A stretch of DNA of 64,000 bases. Origin: Shewanella woodyi ATCC 51908 (GTDB lineage Bacteria > Pseudomonadota > Gammaproteobacteria > Enterobacterales > Shewanellaceae). The notes below the pieces were generated by a model that made no database searches, was not told the origin of the DNA, and saw only the letters and a program-made list of their open reading frames with translations. Both the position numbers and the translations under genes were made by a program. The stretch lies in contig NC_010506.1 of NCBI RefSeq assembly GCF_000019525.1, positions 5,394,001 through 5,458,000 of the forward strand. Direction: 5' to 3'. The number at the start of each line of letters is the position of its first letter. Within the stretch, counting starts at the first letter, position 1. Below, in pieces: positions 45,914 through 55,653 of this stretch.

Positions 45914-46774
45914 CTAGACAAGATAATCAACACCAAGGGCAACAAACAAGCTCAATCCCGCCCAGTTATTATTCAGAAAAGCTTTAAAGCAGGGAGCACG
46001 TTCTCGCCCATAAATAAGCTTCTGTTGATAGAGACTAAAACCAACAAAAGTGATAATACCTAAGGCGTAAACTAAGCCACGATCGGCAGCCCAACCAGCA
46101 ATAATGAAACAGGCAAGTGCAGCCAGCTGAAACAGGGCGATAACTTGACGGTCATACTTACCAAATAAAATGGCGGTGGATTTTATTCCCACCTTAAGGT
46201 CATCATCTCTGTCGACCATGGCATACATGGTGTCGTAAGCGACAGTCCAGCACCAATTAGCCGCAAATAACCACCAAGCTTCCGCTGGTACGGTCCCTGT
46301 TTGCGCCGCATAGGCCATGGGGATCGACCAGCTCCACACCACACCGAGAAACATCTGCGGCATATTGGTAAAGCGTTTAGTAAAGGGATAGATGATGGTG
46401 AGTATGATCCCCACAAAGGAGAGCTGCACCACTAAAGGGTTGAGCATTAAAACTAGACCGAAAGCGATAAGTCCCATCACCACAAAGAGGGTTAAAGCCT
46501 CTTTAACAGAGACCTCACCACTGGCCAAAGGGCGAGATTTAGTCCGCTCAACATGGGAGTCGAGTTTACGATCTGCGTAATCATTAATAATGCAGCCACA
46601 AGCTCGCATCACGACTACGCCGATAATAAAGATCACTAAAACCTTAAGATCAGGCATGCCACCGGCCGCTAACACTAGCGCCATCAAGCAGGGCCACATC
46701 AGCAATAAGGTACCGATTGGACGGTCCATGCGGGCCAAACGTAAGTAGATCTCTAATTTATCCTTCACACTCAT
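45914..46774 (-). CDS. ubiA: 4-hydroxybenzoate polyprenyltransferase
   Basis: 286 residues, eight or nine membrane segments. It has the two Asp-rich prenyl diphosphate motifs: [16 protein letters not shown] (near residue 62) and [17 protein letters not shown] (near 180). It attaches the polyprenyl chain to 4-hydroxybenzoate in ubiquinone synthesis at the inner membrane. The common partner ubiC is not adjacent here. Confidence 0.92.
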   Translation of the reverse strand: MSVKDKLEIYLRLARMDRPIGTLLLMWPCLMALVLAAGGMPDLKVLVIFIIGVVVMRACGCIINDYADRKLDSHVERTKSRPLASGEVSVKEALTLFVVMGLIAFGLVLMLNPLVVQLSFVGIILTIIYPFTKRFTNMPQMFLGVVWSWSIPMAYAAQTGTVPAEAWWLFAANWCWTVAYDTMYAMVDRDDDLKVGIKSTAILFGKYDRQVIALFQLAALACFIIAGWAADRGLVYALGIITFVGFSLYQQKLIYGRERAPCFKAFLNNNWAGLSLFVALGVDYLV

Positions 46775-46867
46775 CTAGGCTCTCCTAAAACCGCTTCGGC
46801 CTTTAACGTATCGATCTAAAAAATCATACAACATTATGACTGACACACATCGACTTGCAATCGCTTT

Positions 46868-49033
46868 CTAGCAGGTTTCAAGCCTTGCATAAGCCACCAC
46901 CAGCCACTTGCTGCCCACATCGAAAAAGTTCACCTGAACTCTAGCTTGCGGACCACTTCCCTCAGTACTGGTCACCTTACCTTCACCAAATTTAGGGTGC
47001 ATCACACCTTGTCCAATCTGAAAGCCCGACTCATTCACAACAGTTGAGCGGGTAAATGAAGGCTGAGCGCGAGAAGGCGTGCTCACTTGGGTTTTCAAGC
47101 GGATCTCTTCCACATGTTCAGTGGGGATCTCCTTGATAAAGCGTGACGGTCTAGCAAAGTTTTCACGACCATAGATACGGCGTGTTTCCGCATAGGTGAT
47201 ATACAGTTTCTCCATCGCGCGGGTCATGCCCACGTAACAGAGACGACGCTCCTCATCGAGTCTGTCACCCTCATCCATTGCCATCTGGCTCGGGAAGATC
47301 CCCTCCTCAACGCCAGACATAAATACCACTGGGAACTCCAGACCTTTTGCCGAGTGCAGCGTCATTAACTGCACCGCATCAGTAAAGGCATCAGCTTGTC
47401 CTTCACCGGCCTCTAATGCCGCATGGGATAGGAAAGCATTCAGCTCACCCATATCTTCATTCTCTTCCGGCATAACGAAAGTACGCGCAGCTGTCACTAA
47501 CTCGTCGAGGTTTTCAACACGTGAGCGTGCTTTCTCGCCTTTTTCAGCCTCATACATGCTCTTAAGACCAGACTCTCTGATCACATGATCTGTGGTTCGA
47601 TGTAAACTCAACTCTTCAGTGTCTTGCTGCATCTCAACAATCAGATCCATAAAGCCACGAACCGCATTGGCCGCACGTCCGCTCAGCAGTTTCTCCTCCA
47701 GTGCACGCAAACAGGTTTGCCACAAGGTGAGCTCTTGCTGACGAGCGGTAGCACGCAGGATATCTAAGGTTCGACCACCGATACCACGGGCTGGCGTATT
47801 GACCACACGCTCGAATGCCGCATCATCATCTTTATTATTAATCAGACGCAGATAGCTCATCGCATCTTTAATCTCTTGGCGTTCGAAGAAGCGAAGGCCA
47901 CCGTAAATACGGTAAGCTAAGCCTTTATGCAGTAATGCTTCTTCTAGTACTCGTGACTGCGCGTTGGAACGGTAGAGGATTGCACAGCTACTTAAGTCAC
48001 CGCCCATATCATGCCAATCACAGATACGGCCGACGATAAATCTCGCCTCATCCATCTCATTAAAGGCGCAGTAGATAGCGATCTGCTCGCCATCTTTATC
48101 TTCGGTCCACAGCTTCTTACCTAACCGCTCTGGGTTATTAGCAATCAGCTCATTCGACGCCTTAAGAATATGGCCTGTAGAGCGGTAGTTCTGCTCCAAA
48201 CGTATAGTGCCCGCCTTGGGGAAGTCCTCTAAGAACTTATGCAAGTTCTCCACCTGAGCACCACGCCAGCCGTAGATAGACTGATCATCATCACCGACTA
48301 TCATTACGTTGGCATTGTCACCCGCTAGCACGCGGATCCACGCATATTGAATGGCGTTAGTATCTTGGAACTCGTCCACTAAGATATTTTTAAATCTGTC
48401 TTGATAATGCTTAAGCACATGGGGCTTATTGAGCCAAAGCTCGTGGGCACGCAGTAAAATTTCAGCAAAGTCCACCAGCCCTGCGCGATCGCAAGACTCC
48501 TGATAAACCTGATAGATTTGCAGCAGCGTCTGCTCAATCGGGAAGCCACCCGCATCGATATGCTTAGGTCTTAAACCTTGATCTTTCTTACCATTGATAT
48601 AGCCCTGAGCCTGACGAGGCGGATACTGCTTCTCATCTAAGTTCAAGCTTTTAAGAATGCGTTTAATCAGTCTTAACTGATCGTCAGAATCGATGATCTG
48701 AAATGTCTGGGGCAGATTGGCATCTTGATAATGAGTACGCAGCAGACGATGAGCTAAACCGTGGAAGGTACCGATCCACATGCGTCCCATATTACTACCG
48801 CTCACCTTCTCCACACGCTCACGCATCTCAGCGGCAGCTTTGTTGGTAAAGGTTACCGCCAAAATAGAGTATGGACTTTGCTGTTCAACCTGCATCAGCC
48901 AGGCAATTCTATGGGTTAATACCCGAGTCTTACCACTGCCAGCACCCGCCAACACCAACATACTGGATTGCGGTGCACCAACGGCTTCACGTTGTTTATC
49001 ATTCAGGCCGTCAAGTAAAGAAGATACGTCCAT
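46868..49033 (-). CDS. uvrD: DNA helicase II (UvrD)
   Basis: 721 residues from the ATG at 49033, which has GGAGGC upstream and gives the normal start MDVSSLLDGLNDKQREAV; the longer frame to 49093 adds non-family sequence. Superfamily 1 helicase motifs are visible: Q motif LNDKQREAV, Walker A AGAGSGKT (near 31), DEFQDTN (near 220), GDDDQSIYGWRGA, and LMTLHSAKGLEFPVVF. It unwinds DNA in nucleotide excision and mismatch repair. Confidence 0.95.
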   Translation of the reverse strand: MDVSSLLDGLNDKQREAVGAPQSSMLVLAGAGSGKTRVLTHRIAWLMQVEQQSPYSILAVTFTNKAAAEMRERVEKVSGSNMGRMWIGTFHGLAHRLLRTHYQDANLPQTFQIIDSDDQLRLIKRILKSLNLDEKQYPPRQAQGYINGKKDQGLRPKHIDAGGFPIEQTLLQIYQVYQESCDRAGLVDFAEILLRAHELWLNKPHVLKHYQDRFKNILVDEFQDTNAIQYAWIRVLAGDNANVMIVGDDDQSIYGWRGAQVENLHKFLEDFPKAGTIRLEQNYRSTGHILKASNELIANNPERLGKKLWTEDKDGEQIAIYCAFNEMDEARFIVGRICDWHDMGGDLSSCAILYRSNAQSRVLEEALLHKGLAYRIYGGLRFFERQEIKDAMSYLRLINNKDDDAAFERVVNTPARGIGGRTLDILRATARQQELTLWQTCLRALEEKLLSGRAANAVRGFMDLIVEMQQDTEELSLHRTTDHVIRESGLKSMYEAEKGEKARSRVENLDELVTAARTFVMPEENEDMGELNAFLSHAALEAGEGQADAFTDAVQLMTLHSAKGLEFPVVFMSGVEEGIFPSQMAMDEGDRLDEERRLCYVGMTRAMEKLYITYAETRRIYGRENFARPSRFIKEIPTEHVEEIRLKTQVSTPSRAQPSFTRSTVVNESGFQIGQGVMHPKFGEGKVTSTEGSGPQARVQVNFFDVGSKWLVVAYARLETC

Positions 49034-49114
49034 TATTGCCTCCAAAAAATCGAGGATGCAGTATAACAGTAAGGGGGACTTGCCAGCCAACAAGTTTCAA
49101 GTAGTCTTTTTTGA

Positions 49115-49375
49115 GGTTCATTTGGCGATATCCAAAGTGCCATAGTTGAATGTGTGTTTATTGCTTGCAGCAGGCCTAATGTGCAGATACTTCGGTGACT
49201 CGGCGCAAGCACATCTGGCCTCCAAGGATGGAGGAAATGCAGAAAAAATGTCTGGAACATTTTCTGCCCTGTAAGCTCTACCAAAACCTCCCTGTTTTGG
49301 AAGCTCTCAACCGCGTTCACACTGAGTTGTTTATATCTTCGATTTAGCCTAATTGGCTACGACCCCTTTGTTTTA
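49115..49375 (+). repeat. Dispersed intergenic repeat, copy A
   Basis: Shares gtttattgcttgcagca (49156-49172) with copy B, and ttcacac..gttgtttatatcttcgatt (49316-49345) with copies B and C. The middle is a series of copy-specific hairpins: CCTCCA/TGGAGG, GCAGAAAA/TTTTCTGC and CCAAAA/TTTTGG. No gene within. Confidence 0.65.
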
Positions 49376-49395
49376 CTGATAAATAATCAAGTTAC

Positions 49396-51531
49396 TTAGT
49401 CTAACGTGAGCTCTACCACATCTTTTCTGGCGGCAATGCGCATGGTCATTAGCAAGGTTTGCTTTTTAAGGTCAGTAATATAATCAATGGTGTCTGGTAG
49501 TTGACCGATAAACCTAAATTGCTTGTCGTCTAGCCCATATGACCAGAGTTGAAAATCATCATTAACTCCATAAACAAGGTTATTCTTGATGATGAAACGC
49601 TTATCACTGCCTTGCAATTCCAATGCGCTGACTAGCTTGTCCTCTGCGCCATCGGGGCGCCAAAATCTATCCATATGGTCCATATAAATTAACTGGCCAG
49701 TGTCACTTTTTGCCGCCCAGGTGATTCGCTTATCACTAAGCTGGTGTATATCTCCGGTTGCTAGGTTAATTTCAGCAAATCTTTCCACGCCGCGTATCTG
49801 AACCATGGCTAAAGCAGTCTGCTTACTGCTATCCCAATCAAACAGCTTGGAAAGCGGTTGTGCTAAGCTGATGCTAGTTTCACCGCCGTTTACATCGATC
49901 TGTTTTAGCTCAGAAGAGACGTTGACCAGTAAACTGTCTCCATCGGCCCCCCAAACAAAGTCATAGATATAACTGCTTAGTGGAAACTGACTTAATTGCT
50001 GAGTATTGCTCCCCTGAGTCAACCACATTTGCCAACTGCCTGAACGTTTTGAGGTATAAGCAATGGCATCTCCATTAGGTTGATACTTTGCGTGATTTTC
50101 ACCGAATGTAGAGCGAGCGATCACGCTATGGCGGAAGTTACTGCCATCGAGAGATAGTGGATTATCGGTAAATTGTGATAGCGGCACTGCAACAATATCA
50201 CTGTCATAGTGGCCTTTTATGGCTAGCATTCTTTTACCATCGGGATGGAAAAGCGGTGAACCAATCCCATCGACTAGCGGCAAGCTCACTGGGGTAATTT
50301 GACCTTTGAAGGAGAGGGTAAACAGCTGCTTACCGGTACTGAAGATCAGCTGGTTATCCCGCGGAGAAAAATTGGCAGAGATATTACGAAACTTAGGAAT
50401 GCTATCTGGATAGTCAATGAGATGACTGCTAGCAAGTTGTCCATCAGGGGTTAAGGTTTCGATATAACGCTGGTCATCATGATGAATACTAGTAAGCGCA
50501 ATGAGGTTTTGACTTGGCGAGTAGTCATAATCGATTAAATTGCCATCCTCAAGGGAAAAAATCGTGTCACTGCTGTGACTACTGATTGAATAGCGGATAA
50601 GCTGCCAGCGATGAGCCAGTTGTTGCATTAAAGTGACTTGGTCTTGATTGAGCCACTGCAGCGAGCGAATTTTTGAGTTGTTACACTCCATCAGAGTGGT
50701 CGGTGTTTGCGGTGATTTTAGCGCCTTGGCAAAATCTAAGCTTTGTAATTGAAAGCAGCTTTTCTGAGTGACAGCTTGTCCGCAACTATTTTGTTCGACA
50801 AAGGCAAGTTTGCTGCCATCATCTGCAAAAGCTAGGCTGCCATATGAACCTAAATCTTGAGTAAGTTGAAACTCCTCTTGAGTAGCGAGGTTTTTCGCCC
50901 ATAAATGGCTGGTACATAAGACTTCGGGGTATCGCATAAAGATGACATATTCGCCATCAGGGGAATAGATACTGGCCAGCTCCCTGTTGTCAGTAGAGGT
51001 CAGCGGCTGCATACTTTTAACCACTAACGGGGTTGATGCTGTTAGGGGAAAAAACTGATAACCGATAACCCCGAACACTATAATCAGTAACGCGATTACG
51101 GCAGAGATTAAGCGCGAGACGGTCTTACTTGGTTGATGCGGCGAATCCTCTACTTGCACAGCCAGTGTTGTCGGCAAGGGAGATGAGTCTTTGTTTGCGT
51201 TATTAGGTTCAGGTTGCTGCCAATGCACATCGACTTCAAGACTGTAGCCCTGTTTAGCATGGGTCTTGATATAACGTTGAACTTTGCCATCATCACCTAG
51301 GGCTTTTCTTAGCTGTGCGATGCAGCGTTGTAGAGTATTGGGGGCAACGACGCTATTGGGCCAGACATGGCTCAACAACTCATCTTGACTGACTACACTA
51401 GCTTTATTTTTAGCTAAACAGGTTAGTACAGCGAGCGCCTTGGGCGGCAAAGTTTGGCTTTGTTGCTTTTGGGTGAGCTGATTTCTGCTCAAATCAACAA
51501 AAAAATCCCCTACCCAATATTGTTCTTCCAT
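49396..51531 (-). CDS. ToxR-like winged-helix regulator with TolB-type propeller
   Basis: 711 residues: winged helix (about 1-105, with VVAPNTLQRCIAQLRKALGDDGKVQRYIKTHAKQGYSLE as its recognition region at 64-102), one membrane segment (about 142-162), and a periplasmic TolB/WD40-like propeller with repeats such as SIYSPDGEYVIFMR, YQPNGDAIAYTSKRSG and LFHPDGKRML. It probably senses an envelope or periplasmic signal and controls neighbouring genes, perhaps the divergent beta-lactamase-like gene 226 bp away. Confidence 0.8.
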   Translation of the reverse strand: MEEQYWVGDFFVDLSRNQLTQKQQSQTLPPKALAVLTCLAKNKASVVSQDELLSHVWPNSVVAPNTLQRCIAQLRKALGDDGKVQRYIKTHAKQGYSLEVDVHWQQPEPNNANKDSSPLPTTLAVQVEDSPHQPSKTVSRLISAVIALLIIVFGVIGYQFFPLTASTPLVVKSMQPLTSTDNRELASIYSPDGEYVIFMRYPEVLCTSHLWAKNLATQEEFQLTQDLGSYGSLAFADDGSKLAFVEQNSCGQAVTQKSCFQLQSLDFAKALKSPQTPTTLMECNNSKIRSLQWLNQDQVTLMQQLAHRWQLIRYSISSHSSDTIFSLEDGNLIDYDYSPSQNLIALTSIHHDDQRYIETLTPDGQLASSHLIDYPDSIPKFRNISANFSPRDNQLIFSTGKQLFTLSFKGQITPVSLPLVDGIGSPLFHPDGKRMLAIKGHYDSDIVAVPLSQFTDNPLSLDGSNFRHSVIARSTFGENHAKYQPNGDAIAYTSKRSGSWQMWLTQGSNTQQLSQFPLSSYIYDFVWGADGDSLLVNVSSELKQIDVNGGETSISLAQPLSKLFDWDSSKQTALAMVQIRGVERFAEINLATGDIHQLSDKRITWAAKSDTGQLIYMDHMDRFWRPDGAEDKLVSALELQGSDKRFIIKNNLVYGVNDDFQLWSYGLDDKQFRFIGQLPDTIDYITDLKKQTLLMTMRIAARKDVVELTLD

Positions 51532-51757
51532 TCACCTGATACCCAAAAAGCAGTCCGCGTCAGCATCTATTAAAACCCAAATAAACATCATAACCAATTG
51601 CTAATTAAGACTATCTAAAAAAATCAGCAAGAAATCAGCAAAAAATCAGCATGAGTTCATGTGTTTTACGAGTCAGCCTTTAGCTTAGAGGTTATCGAAC
51701 AGGAGTTAAATCCGAACGACTTGCACTCAGGTCGTTCAACGCAACATGGAGAATAAG

Positions 51758-53023
51758 ATGGGTATTAATACACAGCTAAAAACATTACTGCTAAGTGCTT
51801 CATTAAGCGCGCTAGTGTCACTACCGCCTGCACACGCAGGGCAAAATAATCGCCAAGATCAAGCACCGATGGCAAGTGCCAAAGAGGCGAAAATAAAACA
51901 CTGGCGCGTACCTAATAGCGAGCTTAAATTTACCGACATTAGTGAGCTAAAAACCGCTTTTATTGATAGCACACCTGCGGCTAAACAAGATGGGATAGCG
52001 GTGGGGAAATTGGGCCTCGATGCCGGCAATAATGAGCAGATAGTCGCTTTGGCCAAAGAGATTGCGGCAGGAAAACACGGTAAGTTCGATAGTCTGTTGA
52101 TTGCCCATCGAGACAAATTACTTTTTGAATCCTACTTCTCTCGTGGCCGCATTGACCTCCCCCACCCACAATCGTCAGCAAGTAAAGTCTACATCAGCAC
52201 CATAGTTGGCCGCGCGATCCAGCTGGGTTACCTCACCATGGCAGATCTCGATAAGCCTTTAGTGAGTTTTCTAAAAAACTTAGACCCCAGCAGATTCACC
52301 AAGGGGGCTGAAAAAATCACCCTTCACAAAGCCATGTTGATGCGCTCAGGCATACGGATTAGCGATGAACAAGCTGAGAAATTTAGGCAAAGCTCTCCCG
52401 AATTAAAAGGCCAAGGGTTACTACAAGCGTATCTGGAAGCCAGTGCGCCGATAACCGAAGCTTCACAGTCATTTAAATATCAAAACGATCCTATGTTAGT
52501 GATGCAAGTGATTGAAGCTGTGGTACCGGGCTCGGCAAAAAAATTCATCAAAACAGAGCTGTTAGATAAGATGGGGATCAGCAATTATGGCTGGAGTACC
52601 CACCCAGTCTCAGGTCTACCAGGTGATGCCAGTATGACCTCACGGGCAATGCTAAAATTTGGCAAACTGGCCATGAATAACGGCCTGTGGAATGGTGAGC
52701 AACTGATCCCCGCAGCTTATATCGCAAGGGCCACTGATAGGCTGATTTACCCGAATGAAGCGGAGATCTTTGGCGGCGGTGAAGCAGTGTCTAATCAAGG
52801 TTATGGCTACTATTGGTGGGGCACTGATTTAACCTATGATGGTAAAAGTTACGCCAGTGCCTCGGCCCAAGGGGGCGGCGGCATGTACATCATGTTGATT
52901 GCAGAGTTAGATCTGGTGATAGTTGTCACAGCTCATGAACGAGAGAACACCACCCAGCAATTAATCGCCGAGAGAATTCTGCCTGCGTTTGTGTCACAAC
53001 CGGATAAGCTGGCAAGTCATTAA
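51758..53023 (+). CDS. Exported serine beta-lactamase-like hydrolase (class C/esterase family)
   Basis: 421 residues from the second ATG (51758), which has GGAG ten bases upstream; the first ATG at 51746 lacks one. Signal peptide ends AHA (residue 27). The serine motif SASK (Ser140) and KYQND (tyrosine motif YxN, near 242) mark the penicillin-binding/beta-lactamase fold, with GGGGMYI standing for the third motif. Likely an esterase or peptidase; a resistance role is not indicated. It is divergent from the ToxR/TolB-type regulator. Confidence 0.8.
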   Translation: MGINTQLKTLLLSASLSALVSLPPAHAGQNNRQDQAPMASAKEAKIKHWRVPNSELKFTDISELKTAFIDSTPAAKQDGIAVGKLGLDAGNNEQIVALAKEIAAGKHGKFDSLLIAHRDKLLFESYFSRGRIDLPHPQSSASKVYISTIVGRAIQLGYLTMADLDKPLVSFLKNLDPSRFTKGAEKITLHKAMLMRSGIRISDEQAEKFRQSSPELKGQGLLQAYLEASAPITEASQSFKYQNDPMLVMQVIEAVVPGSAKKFIKTELLDKMGISNYGWSTHPVSGLPGDASMTSRAMLKFGKLAMNNGLWNGEQLIPAAYIARATDRLIYPNEAEIFGGGEAVSNQGYGYYWWGTDLTYDGKSYASASAQGGGGMYIMLIAELDLVIVVTAHERENTTQQLIAERILPAFVSQPDKLASH

Positions 53024-53050
53024 CGCAGCCACTCTCAAACTAGGTTTGAG

Positions 53051-53311
53051 ACTTGCCTGATAGCAAGTTTCAAATCTCTTTAGGATTGGTTCATTGGGCG
53101 GGTTTGGTGTTTGGTTGGTATCCTAAATACCATAGCAGCAAGGTTGTTTATTGCTTGCAGCATGCTGATGTGTAAATACTTCTGCGGGACGCTATAAATA
53201 TGTCCCTATACGCTCGACGGTGGCATCCTTGCCACCAACGCCCACAGCCGCATTCACACCTGATTGTTTATATCTTCGATTGAACTTGTTGGTTGTAGCG
53301 AATTTTTGGAC
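53051..53311 (+). repeat. Dispersed intergenic repeat, copy B
   Basis: Begins ACTTGCCTGATAGCAAGT (a hairpin), as does copy C 273 bases later, and ends in a conserved ttcacacctgattgtttata..cgaatttttggac. The middle has a copy-specific hairpin GGTGGCA/TGCCACC. The same 17-base gtttattgcttgcagca occurs in copy A. Confidence 0.75.
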
Positions 53312-53323
53312 AAAAGCTTGCTG

Positions 53324-53587
53324 ACTTGCCTGATAGCAAGTTACAAATATCTCTTGGGGTTTGGTTCATTGAGCTGATTTGATATTTGATCGTTTTAGGT
53401 AAACATAGCTTTATTGTCATCTATAGCCTGCGGCTCGCTGAACGTGTAAACACTTCTGCGACACGCCGCAAGCACAATCCCTGTGGGCTCTGCCGTGACA
53501 TCCATGTCACGGAAGGTCGCAGCCGCGTTCACACCCGATTATTTATCTCTTCGATTGAAGTTTTGGGTTTCAGCTAATTTTTGGACA
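53324..53587 (+). repeat. Dispersed intergenic repeat, copy C
   Basis: Tandem with copy B. Both ends are conserved; the middle differs and has its own hairpin CCGTGACATCCATGTCACGG (53491-53510). An open frame at 53386-53577 lies wholly in the repeat and is not considered a gene. Confidence 0.75.
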
Positions 53588-53655
53588 GAAATTACTTAGA
53601 ATCGTTACTCTAAAAATACCTATCAGCATTAGCGGAAGTATTGCATTCAGGTATG

Positions 53656-53773
53656 TAGTAACGCCTTGCTAAGGGGTGAGCAACGCAATACCAAAGCCGC
53701 CGCAAACCACCTTAATCACTAAAATCAACGCATAGTAGAAATGCTACGCGCGGCCTATCCTTATTTGTTAAAT
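53656..53773 (-). other. attC site of integron cassette A
   Basis: From R'' ATTTAAC (53767-53773) to R' GTTACTA (53656-53662) on the minus strand, 118 bases, with an inner CCTTAG..AAGG pairing region. R'' is the exact reverse complement of GTTAAAT, which opens the same cassette at 54383-54389. Confidence 0.75.
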
Positions 53774-53775
53774 TG

Positions 53776-54366
53776 CTAGCCAGCCAAAACTGATACTAAA
53801 AAAGATCCAATAGACGCAATGCTACCCGCATGTGGTAAGGATGAAATGAGCGTATTTACAACAGCTTTACTTGGTTTGTCTGATGAAAACTGCCCCTCGA
53901 TAGCGTCAACCACCTCCAGAGCATCCTGCTTTTCCTGAGTGGATTGCACTAAGCGATTAATCTCGGAACGTAGTAACTCGATATGTTCAGCGACAGCTGA
54001 ATTTTCGTTAACCACATTTGTTGAGTTATCAGTCGAGTGGTTGTTTACACGAGAGTTAGGACCATTCAAATTGTAAGTGATACTTTGAACTGCTTTCTCG
54101 GCTTCAGGTAACCCAAGATTTTTATGCTTAATCTGGTAACCAGCAGGAATAATTGAGCCTCCTTCGTGGAAGCCAGGGTCTATAACTTCATACGTTTCAA
54201 TGCCATCATTCGACATTTTACGTTGAATAAGATCACCAGTTTCAATCAGGATATCACTACGCTGAATAAACGTTTTCTTTGATTGAACACTAGCTTGAAT
54301 ATCTTCGTATTTTTCACCGTTCAGTTTAAGGACAGTGACCTTGTCTCTCATGAGATCTGAGAACAT
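53776..54366 (-). CDS. Integron cassette protein of unknown function with hydrophobic C-terminus
   Basis: 196 residues. N-terminal beta-rich part (1-85), an Asn/Ser-rich segment GPNSRVNNHSTDNSTNVV (about 102-119), a coiled-coil-like charged stretch (about 122-155), and a Gly-containing hydrophobic end (SIASIGSFLVSVLAG). No family assigned. The domain order of a beta-rich head, N-rich linker, helix and membrane-active tail would suit a self-associating effector, but that is speculation. The stop codon abuts the attC. Confidence 0.65.
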   Translation of the reverse strand: MFSDLMRDKVTVLKLNGEKYEDIQASVQSKKTFIQRSDILIETGDLIQRKMSNDGIETYEVIDPGFHEGGSIIPAGYQIKHKNLGLPEAEKAVQSITYNLNGPNSRVNNHSTDNSTNVVNENSAVAEHIELLRSEINRLVQSTQEKQDALEVVDAIEGQFSSDKPSKAVVNTLISSLPHAGSIASIGSFLVSVLAG

Positions 54367-54382
54367 ATGAACTCCTATTGCA

Positions 54383-54497
54383 ATTTAACGCCCTTGTTCA
54401 GCGGGCCCGAACGTAGCGTGGTGTTTGCGCAACAATGCCGAAGGCATGCGCAAAAAGCCGCGCGGAATTTGGGGGCCGCTGGAACTACTTGTTATGC
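54383..54497 (-). other. attC site of integron cassette B
   Basis: 115 bases from R'' GCATAAC (54491-54497) to R' GTTAAAT (54383-54389, an exact GTTRRRY). Inner boxes GTTCCAGCGG and CCCGCTGAAC pair with one extra C left out, the extrahelical base that orients attC. The centre holds further hairpins (e.g. GCGCA..TGCGC). Confidence 0.88.
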
Positions 54498-54895
54498 GCT
54501 GTGAACAGTTTTGATGTGAGCGCCTGGAGCTTGTACCTTTTCGCTGGCTCTGCATCGAAGCAGAAGACACCTTCATTTCTCCATTCCTGAACACCACCCT
54601 GTGCATTGGGCGTAAGACTCCAACTTGGAATTGGACGTTTCCATTCAACTTCGACACTCCCTACGTCGTTTTTCGTGATTTTCCCGACGCCTTTCACTGT
54701 TCCAATTTCGTTGTTGGGATTGAAATTAGCCATTAGTACGAAATGGCCCACCTTCAATTCGGACACAATTTTTTCTTCATTCTTGTTCTTCGCGATTGGC
54801 CATCTCGACAGGTCTGGCAACACCAAGGCTTTGGATTTGAGTATCTCGCCTAACTGCTCATCTTCGTAAGCAACACGCCAGAAAATTGTTCTCAT
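54485..54895 (-). CDS. Integron cassette protein of unknown function
   Basis: 136 residues, soluble, mixed alpha/beta, rich in Trp and Lys (KRPIPSWSL, EWRNEGVF). The pattern VGHFVLMANFNPNNEIGTVKGVGKI followed by a strand is faintly like EVE/PUA-type nucleic acid or base-reader domains, but I am not confident. Its last codons and stop (AHNK then TAG) lie inside the attC, as usual for cassette genes. The cassette begins at GTTATGC (54912-54918), the exact reverse complement of its attC R'' box. Confidence 0.65.
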   Translation of the reverse strand: MRTIFWRVAYEDEQLGEILKSKALVLPDLSRWPIAKNKNEEKIVSELKVGHFVLMANFNPNNEIGTVKGVGKITKNDVGSVEVEWKRPIPSWSLTPNAQGGVQEWRNEGVFCFDAEPAKRYKLQALTSKLFTAHNK

Positions 54896-55375
54896 AGCTG
54901 ATCCTTTTTACGCATAACAGTATATTAGGCTGAATTCCGATTAAGAGCAGTCAGCCTAGTTAATCCTACGCTAACAAGGTAACTTTAAATATCTTTTTAA
55001 TCAAAACTTTAACAGGTTTTTTACTGCAAACCCACTGACTCTTCTGATAGTGAAAGCCAGAATTTGCATATTTGTGATGTAGGGCTATTTAGCTACTGGG
55101 TACAGATGATTTTACACAAACACTTAGTCGTTATTGACTCTCAATCGCCTTCCTTCTTACACCAGAATAATGTTGAAAATCAAAAATGTTTATTATAACT
55201 GTTTAAATGAACAGTCCTTTTGTAGAGACGCTATGTCATCAAAAGATAAGACTATGCATAACCCTTTCACATTAGGTTTTCTATTAGCAAAGATTCACGT
55301 GTGCTACTAAACACTTCTTGTAGTGAAAGTGATTTTGGGGCATTTTCTTGTTAGCTACTTAACCAAAATCCCCCC
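54896..55375. other. Intergenic region beside the cassettes
   Basis: No gene seen. It holds the cassette B boundary (54912-54918) and an inverted repeat TAGGCTGA/TCAGCCTA (54926-54958) just outside it, in the place where an upstream attachment site would lie. The rest is unremarkable AT-rich sequence. Confidence 0.5.
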
Positions 55376-55606
55376 AATCGAAGAAATAAATTATCAGGTG
55401 TAAGTGAGCTAGAGGACTTCGATTTCAGGGATGAAATCATAGAGCGCCCATGGACGGGTTTATAGCGTACCGAGAGATTACTTGCACATAAGCCTGCGGC
55501 AGGCAATTGATGATAATGAAGGTACAACCTTCAAACACAACACCAAATATCAAACCAACCAGAAGCTAAACAAGAAAATGTAATCAGACTTCATTCGAAG
55601 GCTAAC
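55376..55606 (-). repeat. Dispersed intergenic repeat, copy E
   Basis: Reverse orientation relative to copies A-C: starts AATCGAAGAAATAAATTATC then AGGTGT, the complement of the conserved right end. It has copy-specific hairpins GATTTCA/TGAAATC and CCCATGGACGGG. The last part (55484-55606) is shared with copy D, including gaaaatgtaatcag.cttc. Confidence 0.7.
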
Positions 55607-55653
55607 CAGTTTTGGGGCAAAAATCAGTTACGAAACCCTACCAAGTAAAGATA

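Noticed and set aside
53386..53577. Open frame inside repeat copy C
   Set aside because: The frame is not kept in the other repeat copies, whose middles differ.
54385..54657. Open frame antisense-frame to cassette gene B
   Set aside because: Runs through the attC and overlaps the better supported gene at 54485-54895 in another frame of the same strand.
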